A stretch of DNA of 53,716 nt from Rhizophagus sp. LPA8_4_AMF (lineage: Eukaryota > Glomeromycota > Glomeromycetes > Glomerales > Glomeraceae), in NCBI GenBank assembly GCA_021464525.1, contig JADRCO010000106.1:1-53716 (forward strand), written 5' to 3'. Shown piece by piece: positions 9,156-19,900 of the stretch. The position numbers were made by a program, and so were the translations under genes. Position 1 is the first letter of the stretch, and every line of letters starts with the position of its first letter. Below the pieces are notes generated by a model. It saw only the letters and a list, made by a program, of their open reading frames with translations. It had not been told where the DNA came from and did no database searches.

Positions 9156-11695
9156 AACCCTAATACTGACATACATAAAGTTGAAGAAAATTGTAGTGAA
9201 AGAGAAAATAGTGGTAAGTATTATTCTTTAATAATTATTTTATTTAATATTTAATGAAAATGTAATTAATTTATTTTAAAAAATTAGATTCACTATTGAA
9301 GTGTACTACCTATACTGTTTATGAAAATGATACAAAAAATGAAGGGAATAATGCTGTTGATAATAGTAATGCAAAAAATAACCCAGAACAAGAATTTGAA
9401 TATTATAAAGAAGAAGATAATGATAGTGATATGCAAAGTTATTTAGGATATGCTATAGATATAAAAAAGGAGATAGAAAAAGATCTAGAGGTTAATGCTC
9501 ACAATAGAATTAACTCTTATATAGAGCCTACTGTTTATGAAAATGATACAAAAAATGAAGGGAATAATGCTGTTGATAATAGTAATGCAAAAAATAACCC
9601 AGAACAAGAATTTGAATATTATAAAGAAGAAGATAATGATAGTGATATGCAAAGTTATTTAGGATATGCTATAGATATAAAAAAGGAGATAGAAAAAGAT
9701 CTAGAGGTTAATGCTCACAATAGAATTAACTCTTATATAGAGCCTACTGTTTATGAAAATGATACAAAAAATGAAGGGAATAATGCTGTTGATAATAGTA
9801 ATGCAAAAAATAACCCAGAACAAGAATTTGAATATTATAAAGAAGAAGATAATGATAGTGATATGCAAAGTTATTTAGGATATGCTATAGATATAAAAAA
9901 GGAGATAGAAAAAGATCTAGAGGTTAATGCTCACAATAGAATTAACTCTTATATAGAGCCTACTGTTTATGAAAATGATACAAAAAATGAAGGGAATAAT
10001 GCTGTTGATAATAGTAATGCAAAAAATAACCCAGAACAAGAATTTGAATATTATAAAGAAGAAGATAATGATAGTGATATGCAAAATTATTTAGGATATT
10101 CTTATGAAAATGGCATAGGTATAGAAAAGGAGATAGAAAAAGATCTAGAGGCAGTTAATGCTTATAATAGAATTAAGTTTAATATAGAGCCTGTTATTCT
10201 TAGAAGTGGTAATAATGTTTGGAATGGTAGCAATATTTTGAATGAAGAGTTTCATAAAGGTGAAGATGTTTCAAAATTCATTTCAGTAAAAGCATCCATT
10301 TCTCATGGAATTTCATCATCTTCACAAGTTGATGTAGATTATTTGTATCATTTACTTGCCAAACATAAAGCTGACATTGATTCTTTATTAAAATCAAAAC
10401 ACGAATCTGTTTATGCCATAGGACCAGACTTTGAGGAAAACTTCTCCTTGCCATGCATTACCTGTTGGGTTGCTAAAGATCTTGATGAAGAAACTGTAAA
10501 AAAACTTAAGGAACTATTTAAAAATAAATATATTGTAAATCAAGTGAAGGTAATACCAGAAGGAAGTGATGTACTTAATGATGATGACAATAATAGGAGT
10601 AGTAACAGTAATTGCAATAATCATAATTGCAATACTAGTGGTAATAGTAGTAATAGTAGTACTAGTTATAGTAATGGTAATAATAATGAACAAACGAGTA
10701 ATAACAATAGTATTAGTAATGGTAATGGTAATAATAATGAACAAACGGGTAATAGCAATAATATTAGTAATGGTAATGGCAATAACAATGAACAAAATAG
10801 TAATAACAATAATACTGGTAATGGTATTAGTAATGAACAACAAGATAATTATAACAAATTTATTGATATTTCATCCGAAATTAAAGCTAATCTTGATCAA
10901 AAATTCTTCCAAAATTTCAACATTAATGTTAAACTCTTTGCAAATATTACTGCTGATGATAAATTGAATTTAAAGCTTGATGTATATAGATGTGACATGG
11001 GAGATATGATTAGTTCAAAAAGCTCGCTACTTAAATTGCAAGGTGATGGTTATTATCTGAAGTCTGTTAATATACATGCTTCTCCAAAAACTAATGATAA
11101 TATTAAATTTAAATTCAAAAATAAGTGGCCACTTCAAAAAAATAAAAAGGTTACAAATTCAGAAAGTTATGAAAATAGTATAAATATTGGTTTTGGCAAC
11201 AATCCTAATATAGGAAGGAAAGCAATTCATAATACTGGTTGTGAAGAAAATCAATGGGAATTAAAAACTAATTCTGATAATGGAAAAGAAAAATGGGAGT
11301 GGCAAGATAAAAAAAGTAAATCTAACAAAAGCTTATCTTTTGCTCCTGAAGAACATCGTATTGAATGGAAAATCCTTGAAAAATTTGACAATGGAAAATT
11401 TGGAAAATGTATAAATTTTAAAAATTGTGGATTTTGTATTGAAATTATTCAAGTATTACGTTTTAAATTTAAATTCCCTAAAAAATTATCTCCTAATATA
11501 CAATTGGTTAATTGTTCAACTATGTCTTATAGTCTTAAAATCTCTTTTAATGATCTTGCAAATTTTAATACAAAGTTTATGGATCTTAAAGAGGATGATG
11601 ATGATAATATAATAGAAAGTAATTGTGAAATCTCAAAATATGGTTACGAATACTCAAAAGGGCAACTTAAACATTTATTTACAACAAATATTTAA
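9156..11695 (+). CDS. downstream exons: 72-aa tandem repeats, Asn-rich linker, unknown C-terminal domain
   Basis: Two exons, 9156-9213 and 9288-11695, joined across a 74-nt GTAAGT..TTAG intron. The reading frame is open at its 5' end with no plausible own ATG, so it most likely continues the Zn2Cys6 exon; otherwise its first exon is missing. Contents in order: four repeats of about 72 residues, acidic and ending with a Sel1-like segment that is clearest in the last copy (YLGYSYENGIG); a globular region with LxxLLAKHKADIDSLL and a CITCW motif; an Asn/Ser/Gly-rich low-complexity linker (about 10563-10860); and a C-terminal region of about 280 aa with alternating beta-type patterns (FKFKNKWPL, HRIEWKI, VLRFKFKFPKKL) and an acidic end. 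I do not recognise this last domain and give it no function. Confidence 0.65.
9314..10192 (+). repeat. in-frame 216-bp tandem repeat, four copies
   Basis: Copies start at 9314, 9530, 9746 and 9962. The first three are nucleotide-identical over 216 bp. The fourth is 231 bp, matches for the first two thirds, then differs: it keeps a Sel1-like SYENGIG and an extra Ala lost in the others. Identity including synonymous sites indicates very recent amplification or homogenisation, or possibly an assembly effect. Confidence 0.95.
10563..10860 (+). repeat. Asn-rich coding low-complexity repeat
   Basis: AAT/AGT/GGT codon runs encode N/S/G-rich peptide containing three imperfect copies of SNGNGNNNEQ (about 33-nt subrepeats at 10670-10800). 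This probably forms a disordered linker. The strand bias produces long spurious open frames on both strands, which I do not call as genes. Confidence 0.75.
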
Positions 11696-12295
11696 TGATC
11701 TTTAATAATTAGTGAATCAAAACTTTTTAGTAAATTATTAAAATTCTATATTCATATTTAAAAAAATTTTTTATATTTATTTATTAAAAAAATTTTTCAT
11801 ATTAAAGGTACTATTATATTAAATGTTTTTTTATTGAAGTCAATATTTTTATTTTGTATTTATTACTTTGATGTAACTTTTTAATTAACAAATAATTTAT
11901 ATATATATATATAAAGTTGACCGAAAATAAGAGATTTTACCAAATGCTAAGCCATTTATTTATATTGTGTAACTTATTTTTATAGTACTCTATTTATCAT
12001 AAATATAATAATTGTGTGTAAGCGGCAAAAAATTTTTTTTTGCTATATTTAGTCTACATTCCATGGAATTTTTGTGAAATCCATAAAAATTCTATGATTT
12101 ACTATTGCTACTTATTAAATCATCAATTTTTAATACATAATATTACAAAATTTTCTTATTAAATTTTATAAAGCAAACCGATAGAAACGTACAGTTCATG
12201 TTGCTTTATCATTTTATCAGTTTAAAATTTCAAATCATTGTTTTATTTTAATTTATAAATTTTTAAAGTCATATGATTTTTCTGTGGTTTATAGG
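11696..12295. other. gene-free 3' flank with AT microsatellite
   Basis: AT-rich with an (AT)8 run at about 11899-11914. No ORF, RNA gene or hairpin element was recognised. It presumably includes the 3' UTR of the preceding gene. Confidence 0.5.
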
Positions 12296-12309
12296 TAACA
12301 GCCACCATA

Positions 12310-12649
12310 GGAATGCCGGAACGAATTACACGAACCGGACTTTAGGTGAAAGGTAATGGGGGAGGGGGAGTTTCGTATTTTTTTTTATTTTTTTAGTAAC
12401 GTTATTAACGTTACTTTTTTTTCTTTTATTGTAGGAACGCCAGAACGAATTACACGAACCGGACTTTGGGTGAAAGGTAATGGGAGAGGAGGAGTTTTGT
12501 GTTTTTTTTAGTAACGTTTTTTATAATATTTCTTTTGCCTTTTTTTGTAGGTTCTTGAGCTGCTAACACGCCGAAACTATGCCGAAGCATTAGGTCAAAT
12601 AGGTTTCGGCAGAATCAAGAGTAAAATACAAAGAACTGTCCGTTTTTAA
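12310..12649 (+). pseudogene. relic with duplicated mini-exon and conserved short tail
   Basis: A 42-bp segment (GCCGGAACGAATTACACGAA and on) occurs at 12310-12351 and again at 12434-12474. Each copy is followed by the same GGTAATGGG(G/A)GAGG donor-like sequence and preceded by TAG, as if an exon plus intron had been duplicated. In one frame both read N-A-(G/R)-T-N-Y-T-N-R-T-L-G-E-R. A third piece after TTTTTGTAG opens LELLTRRNYAEALGQIGFGR and ends in a stop at about 12649, but the pieces do not join in a common frame. The family is not identified with confidence. It is probably mobile-element derived. Confidence 0.35.
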
Positions 12650-12884
12650 ATGTAATAAATTGTTCTTAACGAAACAAATTGATTAATTCATAACTAGAAA
12701 ATACGAGAACAGTTCAAATAATAATTAATTTTTGAAATTACATTGACATTTTAAAACAAAAAAAAACTATAATAAATAAAATCATAACTAAAGATAATCC
12801 AAAAATAAAACACAAAATCGAAAGTCTTGAAATATTTTGTCAATTTTCAAAGGTAAATATTAAGTTAACACACAAAATAACCCG

Positions 12885-13345
12885 TTCAAAAACTATTTTT
12901 CCCAGGTGGCGGAACATCTCATCATCCATACATATATTGTCATTTCCTAAAATTAACGTTTACGTCTTCTACAGAATTTTTCTTTCAACTTCAATTCGAA
13001 TTTTACTAGTAATGCTTTTGATCGACATATCGATTTCCACAAACGCACATTCAGAATTTATCATAATGCTAGCGCTAGCAAAAATCTGATCACGACAGAG
13101 ATTCAAGTTTTTTATAATTTCGTCATATTTGATTGCATTTTTAATAACCAAAGAATAAAAATTAGTAAATATTACAAATTTACTCACGTTAATAACCATT
13201 AATAACCCGTTAACAATCCGTTAAGATAAAGGTTAAACCGGTTATGACCCGATAAGAAACAGAATAAAAAATTTTTAACCCGGTTTTAACCCGGTTTGGT
13301 ATATTCTTAACAGATAAACCGTTTACCCGTTAACAATCTGGGTCT
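12885..13345. repeat. AACCCGTTAAC/ACCGGTT motif repeat
   Basis: Repeated AACCCGTTA, ACCGGTTATGACCCG, AACCCGGTTTTAACCCGGTTT and AAACCGTTTACCCGTTAAC words occur, densest at 13170-13345. This is the texture of a degraded DNA-transposon end. A short open frame on the minus strand (12969-13199) inside it has no recognisable content. Confidence 0.4.
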
Positions 13346-13568
13346 GAACACTAGAGATGAGTGTTAGTACAAGTTATCTGTGTGCATGTCGACTCTGAAA
13401 AAAGTGAAAGTATACGCTAAAGTGAATACCAGAAGATTAGATCCTGGATCACTACGTCCAGGTTCACCAAACGGATGCTCTTAGCGAAATGAAATTAAAA
13501 CAATAAATGAAAAAATTGTCGCGCGCGAAAAAATTACAATTTTTATTTACATTTTTAACTTCAAATCT

Positions 13569-13750
13569 TTATTTTATATAATTACACATTAAATCCCAAT
13601 AAGATTTTAGCTTAGCAACATAAAATACTTGAATTTTTAAATGATACTCTTCTTCAGGTTTTATTACTCTACAAAATAAAGGTAAAATAGCAAATAATTT
13701 ACGTAACTGTATACCAGTTTGTACTTGTTCAGCTTTACTAATAGAGAAGT
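13569..13750 (-). pseudogene. Helitron helicase-like fragment
   Basis: The minus strand is open for about 60 codons and contains EQVQTGIQLRKLFAILPLFC, which matches a conserved segment of Helitron/PIF1-type helicases (Q-TG-QLR-LFA-LLLFC) as I know the family. The open frame ends after WDLMCNYIK. The adjoining sequence reads NKRFQRTS in another frame, so at least one frameshift is present. No ATPase motifs are nearby. It is a transposon scrap. Confidence 0.5.
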
Positions 13751-14146
13751 ACGTTGAAAGCGTTTGTTACAATCATTTTTGTCATGAACATTTGCTCGTT
13801 TTCTCACAATTAGGCCGGGTATGATTCATCATATATGAAGTTGATCCTATTAATTAGCATGACATCGATCTTGTTGATTGTGAGTTTAGAACCGATCCCA
13901 TTAATTTGTTTACTCGACATCGATTCTATACGCTATGAGTTCGACATAAAATAATTTTCAGATTTATTATAACCTAACACTAACTGTAACCGAACAATTG
14001 ATTTCTCCTTACTAGATAAACTATCAGGATTAATTATTTATTTTATTATAACGTCACAAGTAAAGCTTTTTTAATATTATTTTTAGAATTCTAGAATTTT
14101 GACTTTAAATAAACTTTAAAAAGGTATTAGAACTACCTTATAAGGC

Positions 14147-14545
14147 TATGGATTCTCTAAGTTGTGGAATCCTCTTCGTAGCTACTACCTTTAAATAAAT
14201 TTAAATGTATAAAACTTTGAAAGTTATTAGCACAATTATTAAGGTAATTTATATCAAAAAATCATTTAAGATATTACTTATTTAAAATAAAATTTTTACT
14301 AATGCCATTTTAGATTTTAAAGGAAAAAGTACGCTTAAAATAAATAAAAAATACATCATATTTTAGTAGTGGTTGGATAATTGTATAGTATAACGAAATA
14401 AACCATTTTTAACAAGCCAAAAAACACATTTTATAAATTTATACCTGTAGTATCATTTAATGAATAAATTTTTAGCAAATTGTATACTTGTTTTCTTTTT
14501 GAATGCATTCAATCAAATTCATATGGTGGCTTGTGAGAAATTGTA
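14147..14545. repeat. dispersed repeat, copy 2
   Basis: Direct-orientation partner of 2330-2780. It has extra internal sequence absent from copy 1 (about 14205-14260, and 'AATGCCATTTTAGATT' near 14302). No coding capacity. Confidence 0.65.
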
Positions 14546-14559
14546 AATTTTCTCCTGTT

Positions 14560-15205
14560 TTCCGCGGCCACAAGATTTCTATTATATACATAATATGATT
14601 AGAGTGATGTCATATACAAGTATTGTTACATTCATTTGGTAAATTTACTCATTTTTTGATAGTTTTATTTGATTTTAGAAGATTGCCAGTAGTGATCATT
14701 TCCATACCAGCATTAGGACAAAATTTCAGGCAGAATTTCATTTTAACTCTGCCCAGAACTTCACCCTAATTTTGGTAGTGGTGATCAATTCATCATAAGG
14801 AATCAATGTGGATCGTGTTAGACGTGTACTCATATAAACTAATAAAGAAATTTTTTATATTTTACCTTTATCGCATATTTTGTATATGACTTTTTAAAAA
14901 ATTTTTGCAATAGATAATATAAATGAAACAAGTTATAAAGAAAATATTAAATGTAATTCTGACGGAACAGTTCACGTACTACTTTAGACGTGCTGGATTA
15001 ATTATCAAAATCAATTAAAAATTACTTGCAAAAGGAAATTTGTAGAAATCGAAGTATGTTATAATTTTTTTTTTTTAAAAAAAATATTTTTAACACTAAT
15101 ATATTATTTTTTTTTCATTTCAGACTCCGTGATTTTCATAATGGAAATATATAATTATCACCAATATACATGGTTAATTTATTTTATTAAATATTGAAAT
15201 ATATG
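14560..15205. other. gene-free stretch
   Basis: AT-rich. Two similar words, 'GTAGTGATCATTTCC' (14690) and 'GTAGTGGTGATCAATTC' (14776), flank an 80-bp block mentioning GCCCAGAACTTCACCC. No gene can be supported. Confidence 0.4.
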
Positions 15206-15239
15206 GAGCAATACTTTATATTGCACCAAAATTTTACAG

Positions 15240-15544
15240 TTAGTGCATGTATGTGTGAATTAATAAGTTTTAAGCGAAAATTTGTTAATATTTTATTCTC
15301 TTTTTTCTTTTATCTTTGAAACGGGTCACTAACCATTTTTTATTTTTTTGTAGGTTTAACTTTGGATTGGATGCTTTACTGAAATTTTTTTTAAGAAACG
15401 GGTTTAGTTTCATTTAATAATATATATTTTATAATTTTGGAATAAGCAATATGTATAAATAATTTGTTCATTGATTTGGTAAACAATAAATTAATTGAAG
15501 GCAATGAAAGTACTAAATTACTGATTGATTCATCATTAAAGTGA
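15240..15544 (+). pseudogene. kinase-tail relic, copy 1
   Basis: The last 29 codons (15458-15544) read N-N-L-F-I-D-L-V-N-N-K-L-I-E-G-N-E-S-T-K-L-L-I-D and a stop. They match the relic at 23387-23479 and share the N-K-L-I-E-(N/G/D)-N-E core with the fourth exon of the kinase gene at 16931-22087. Upstream homology between the relics includes 'TTTTAAGCGAAA' (15270 and 23238). No kinase catalytic motifs remain. Confidence 0.45.
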
Positions 15545-16930
15545 TAAATTACATAATTATAAATGTTATGTTTTGCATTGAAAGGAAATTATTATATATG
15601 GTTGGGAATTACAGAAATTGGGTCAAGAAGAGAACAAATATAACCAAGAACTTGGAGAGATTTGAACCATAACACAATGTATTGGGAATAGTATTGTAGA
15701 ATGTTTAATAATATTTGCAATGAAAAACTATTTAGAGAAATCAAGTTAACAATTATAAATATTGACAAGTAAATGTGCAATCTATTATAGCGAAAGTAAG
15801 TAAAATGTAGTACCCTAATAGTTTATTATAATTAAAAGTATTACATAAATAAATTTTTACCATATTTTTTTTTGACGATTAAGAAATTGGGTTCACGATC
15901 GAAATATAATAATTTAACACAAAAATTTTATTTGGTTAACAGACTAAAAATTTTCCCTTGCGGGATATTTGAGCGTTGTTTCAAATATTTAAGATTTGTT
16001 TAAAGTCTAAGAAAGGCTTATTTCATCAAATTTATATAAATTTCTATTCATCAGAACATTTGTAATTTTATAATTATGACTTAATGTGCAACAATAATTA
16101 CTGGATAAAGTGTGGCTTTTAATAGTACTATTAAAATAATTTGAAAATCTAAAACATGTTTACAAACATTATGAAATAAGTTCAATTCATTATTCATGAT
16201 TATACTAATTTCATATCCGATGTCCAATTTTTATATAATATTTATCAGTAATATTTTACACCTTTACAGTTTAGTTGACTTACGAACCTAATAATATTTA
16301 ATTTTTATAATAATTTTAGACTGATACACGATGCATTATAATAAAAAGTCTTGTAGTACATAGTTACATTATTATGAATCATATGAGTCCTGTCTATGTT
16401 TTCATACTTTTTATTTCTTTCAGCCAAAAATAACAAGATGAACTTAATTAAGAAATTATCACGTCGAAGAAAATAGACAGATGGTTAGTAGGCACTATTT
16501 TATAAACAGGTTGTTTGTGCAAAATATGGTTAACAGATTTGACGGTTATAATAATAAAATAGGTAATAGAAATTTAGAATTATTATTAGTCATGCAGTCA
16601 AATTTACTTACGTAACTTAGAGCACTATCATAAAAAAAAAATGGTAGCCGGATTTGTTGCCAGGTAACACATTTTCGGTTAGCAAATTAAGCCTTGTACC
16701 ATTTAATTCTAAGAATATTAACTTTGTAATATTGTATATTTAAAATATTCAATGTTGTTATACTACAGCACGATTATTTTTATAAGAACTTTATTGTTTG
16801 TCCACAAAGAATTTATTTTAGTACTAGTTATACAAATATAGATTATAAACCGATAGAAAATATGTTAAACTAAAAAAAAAAAGAAAAAAGAAAAAAAAAA
16901 GTACTATTTATTTATATATTAACGAAAATT
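15545..16930. other. gene-free stretch downstream of kinase gene
   Basis: About 1.4 kb of AT-rich sequence with an A/AG run at 16871-16905. A minus-strand open frame at 15592-15780 has no recognisable features and is judged chance. It presumably contains the kinase 3' UTR near 16930. Confidence 0.5.
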
Positions 16931-19900
16931 TCAATTGATAACTTGAAACTTCGAACTTAAACTGGACTCAGCTTTAAAATTCTTTCCTATAAAAAAAATA
17001 TACACATTATTAATTTATCAGATATTTAATACTTAGTATTATTTTATTATTTATAATTAATAATACAAATGTACTTACTATGACTTTGGGTATCATTGTG
17101 TAATACTTTGGAAATATTGCGCTTTGATGATCTATTTATAATAAATCAATGATAGTATTAATAATAAGAAGAAAACAAAAAAATTTTGATTTCTTAGTGA
17201 TATAAAATACCTTATTTCTATATCAAGGTTTAGTTCTTCAGAAATATATTCTAAATAAAAATGAGCTAATGTTAAATTTAATTGTCTATAGTAATAAGAT
17301 TATTCAACAATTTACCTTCATTGTTTTCAATTAATTTGTTACTGTCTAAAATAGTAATGACAAATAATAACCATTAAATTAAGCAACAACCTTTTTTACG
17401 AAAATATATAGTACATACCTCGTCTTAAATTAAATGAAACTATTGAAGATTGATTAGAAATCATAAAACTTAATGGTCTACTAGTATAAATAGCATTATG
17501 ATGAGATTTTTTATTAAATATAGGACCAAGTTGTTTCAATTGTATTAGTTCTAATCTTTTTATTTCAGCTTGTTCAAATTGTTCTACATATTCATTTTTA
17601 TGATACCAATCACCAAAAATTCTTGCAATTTCAATTATTGAAGGCCTTTTTGAAGGATCAGAATTCCAGCATTTTTTCATTAAGTTAGCATAACATTCAG
17701 GAGTATCACTTGTAATTTCAGGTCGTTTTCCATCAATAATATTATAAATGAGATTAATGTCATGGTCAACATCAGCAAAAGGTTTACAACCTGTTATTAA
17801 TTCCCACATGATCATACCTAAACTATAAATATCAGATTCTTTTGAAAATGAGCTACCCCTAAATAATTCTGGTGCAATATAAGGTATTACTCCATATATT
17901 TCATTATTAGACGATGTATTATTTGCAGGTTGTGATAATCCTAAATCACAAATTAACCACGTTTCATATGTTGATAATAATATATTTCCACTATGAAAAT
18001 CACGATGCATAATATTTCTTCCGTGAATTATATTAAGTCTGAAATGAATAAAAAATAATTTATCAACATTAAAGGTATTAAAAAATAACTAATTAATAAT
18101 CATAAATTACCGTACATACCCTTCTGAGATACGCCATAATATACGTAATTTTTTATTCCATGTTATACCTACAAAATTCCTTTGCAAGTAGTCATGTAAA
18201 TTTCCACCAATTGCATACTCCATTACTAACATATAATCTTTTGATTTAAGATCTTGTGTAATTCCATGAACTTTAATAATATATGCTCGATTATAACATT
18301 GAATAAATGATATAACCTAAATATATAGTAATTATCAATAAATTAATACTAGATAAATATAACAAAATTATTATAATGTTAAATTAATTACCTCATTTAA
18401 AAAACTTTTACTAATATTTTGTGAATTTAAAAATCTTTTTACAGCAACATTATTGCTCATCCAAGTTGCCTTATAGATAATACCAAATCCTCCTTCCGCT
18501 ATTTTTTCTAAATTCGAAATTTGAGAATATGGAATTTCCTTTATTACTGCCTGGTTTGCTCTGAAAATAAGGAACATTCTTTTAATAAAATCATAGATAA
18601 TTAATGGATTGGTATTTTCATTTAGAATGTTTTCAATAAAATTAGTAAACTCATTAAATATTGTTATATATTTCATAATATGAGATATACCACTATAGAT
18701 ATCAATGTTTTTGATATTATCAGAAATAGATAATATTCTTTTGCATGCTTTGCATTGAGACTGATTTATAATTCCAAAAATAATATTTGTTGTTAAACAA
18801 TATCTACATCCAATATAAATTATAATGCAATTTGGACACCATTTTTGGCAATCAGAAGAATTAAATTTTAGGATTTGATCACAAGATACACATTGCTCAT
18901 TAGCATCCCACCAAGGTAAATAAAGAATTGGAGTAACTTGTTCTGTCAAAGTTGATTCAACCCTTCCAAAATTAATTTGATAACAATTTAGGCATAATCT
19001 AAATTCAATATTATCTGATGAAATCTGGTCATAAATTAATTTTCTACATAATTTACAATATTTTTCATTTTCAATAAACTTTTGTCTTCTATGAATATCA
19101 TCATAGAATCTACCAATTCTACAATTTGTAACTATTTGTTTAAAATATGAAACTTCAGAACAATCATTGCACCATTCTTGAATATTTTGTGTACAAAAAT
19201 CCAAGCTTCTTGGTTTATGTCTATTACATTGAGTGTTTTCAATACTTATGATACCTACATCTAAATTGTTATTTGCAGTATACTTAAAATATAAAAACAA
19301 GCAGTATCTACAATACCTTTGTTGGAATAAAGGTGTTACAGAATAGGGCTCTTTACAATAATAACATTCATCCTCATTATTATTAAAAGGAATAAATATA
19401 ATTGGTACAATTAAGTTTTCATTATTTTCTAAATTTGTTATTTGCGAATATGAAATCCGATCCATTAATGATTTTGAAGAAAGACAAAGCCTGATTATGA
19501 ACTTATATTTCTCTAATTGGTTGGAATTCTTACTAATATTATTCATAAGATGAGCAATTTGTTTGTAAGCATTATCATTGAATATTGCAACTTGCTTATT
19601 ATCAGGAACTACCCCTATAACTTTATCATCAATATAAAATATTCTATTACATTTTTTGCATTTAGATTGATTTATAATTCCAAAAATAATATTGGTTGTT
19701 AAACAATATCTACATCCAATATAAATTATAATGCAATTTGAACACCATTTTTGGCAACCAGAAGAATCAAATTCTAGGATTTGATCACAAGATATACATT
19801 GATTATTAGCATCCCACCAAGGTAAATTAAGAATTGGATTAATTCTTTCTGTCAAAGTTGATTTAATCCATCCAAATGAAATTTGATAACAATTTGGGCA

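Noticed and set aside
10514-10967. Long open frames on both strands over the Asn-rich region
   Set aside because: These are produced by AAT/AGT/GGT codon runs of the real exon; the products are I/V/T or M/I/V low complexity.
12969-13199. 76-codon minus-strand frame
   Set aside because: Sits in a repeat of AACCCGTTAAC words, has no recognisable motif and no promoter.
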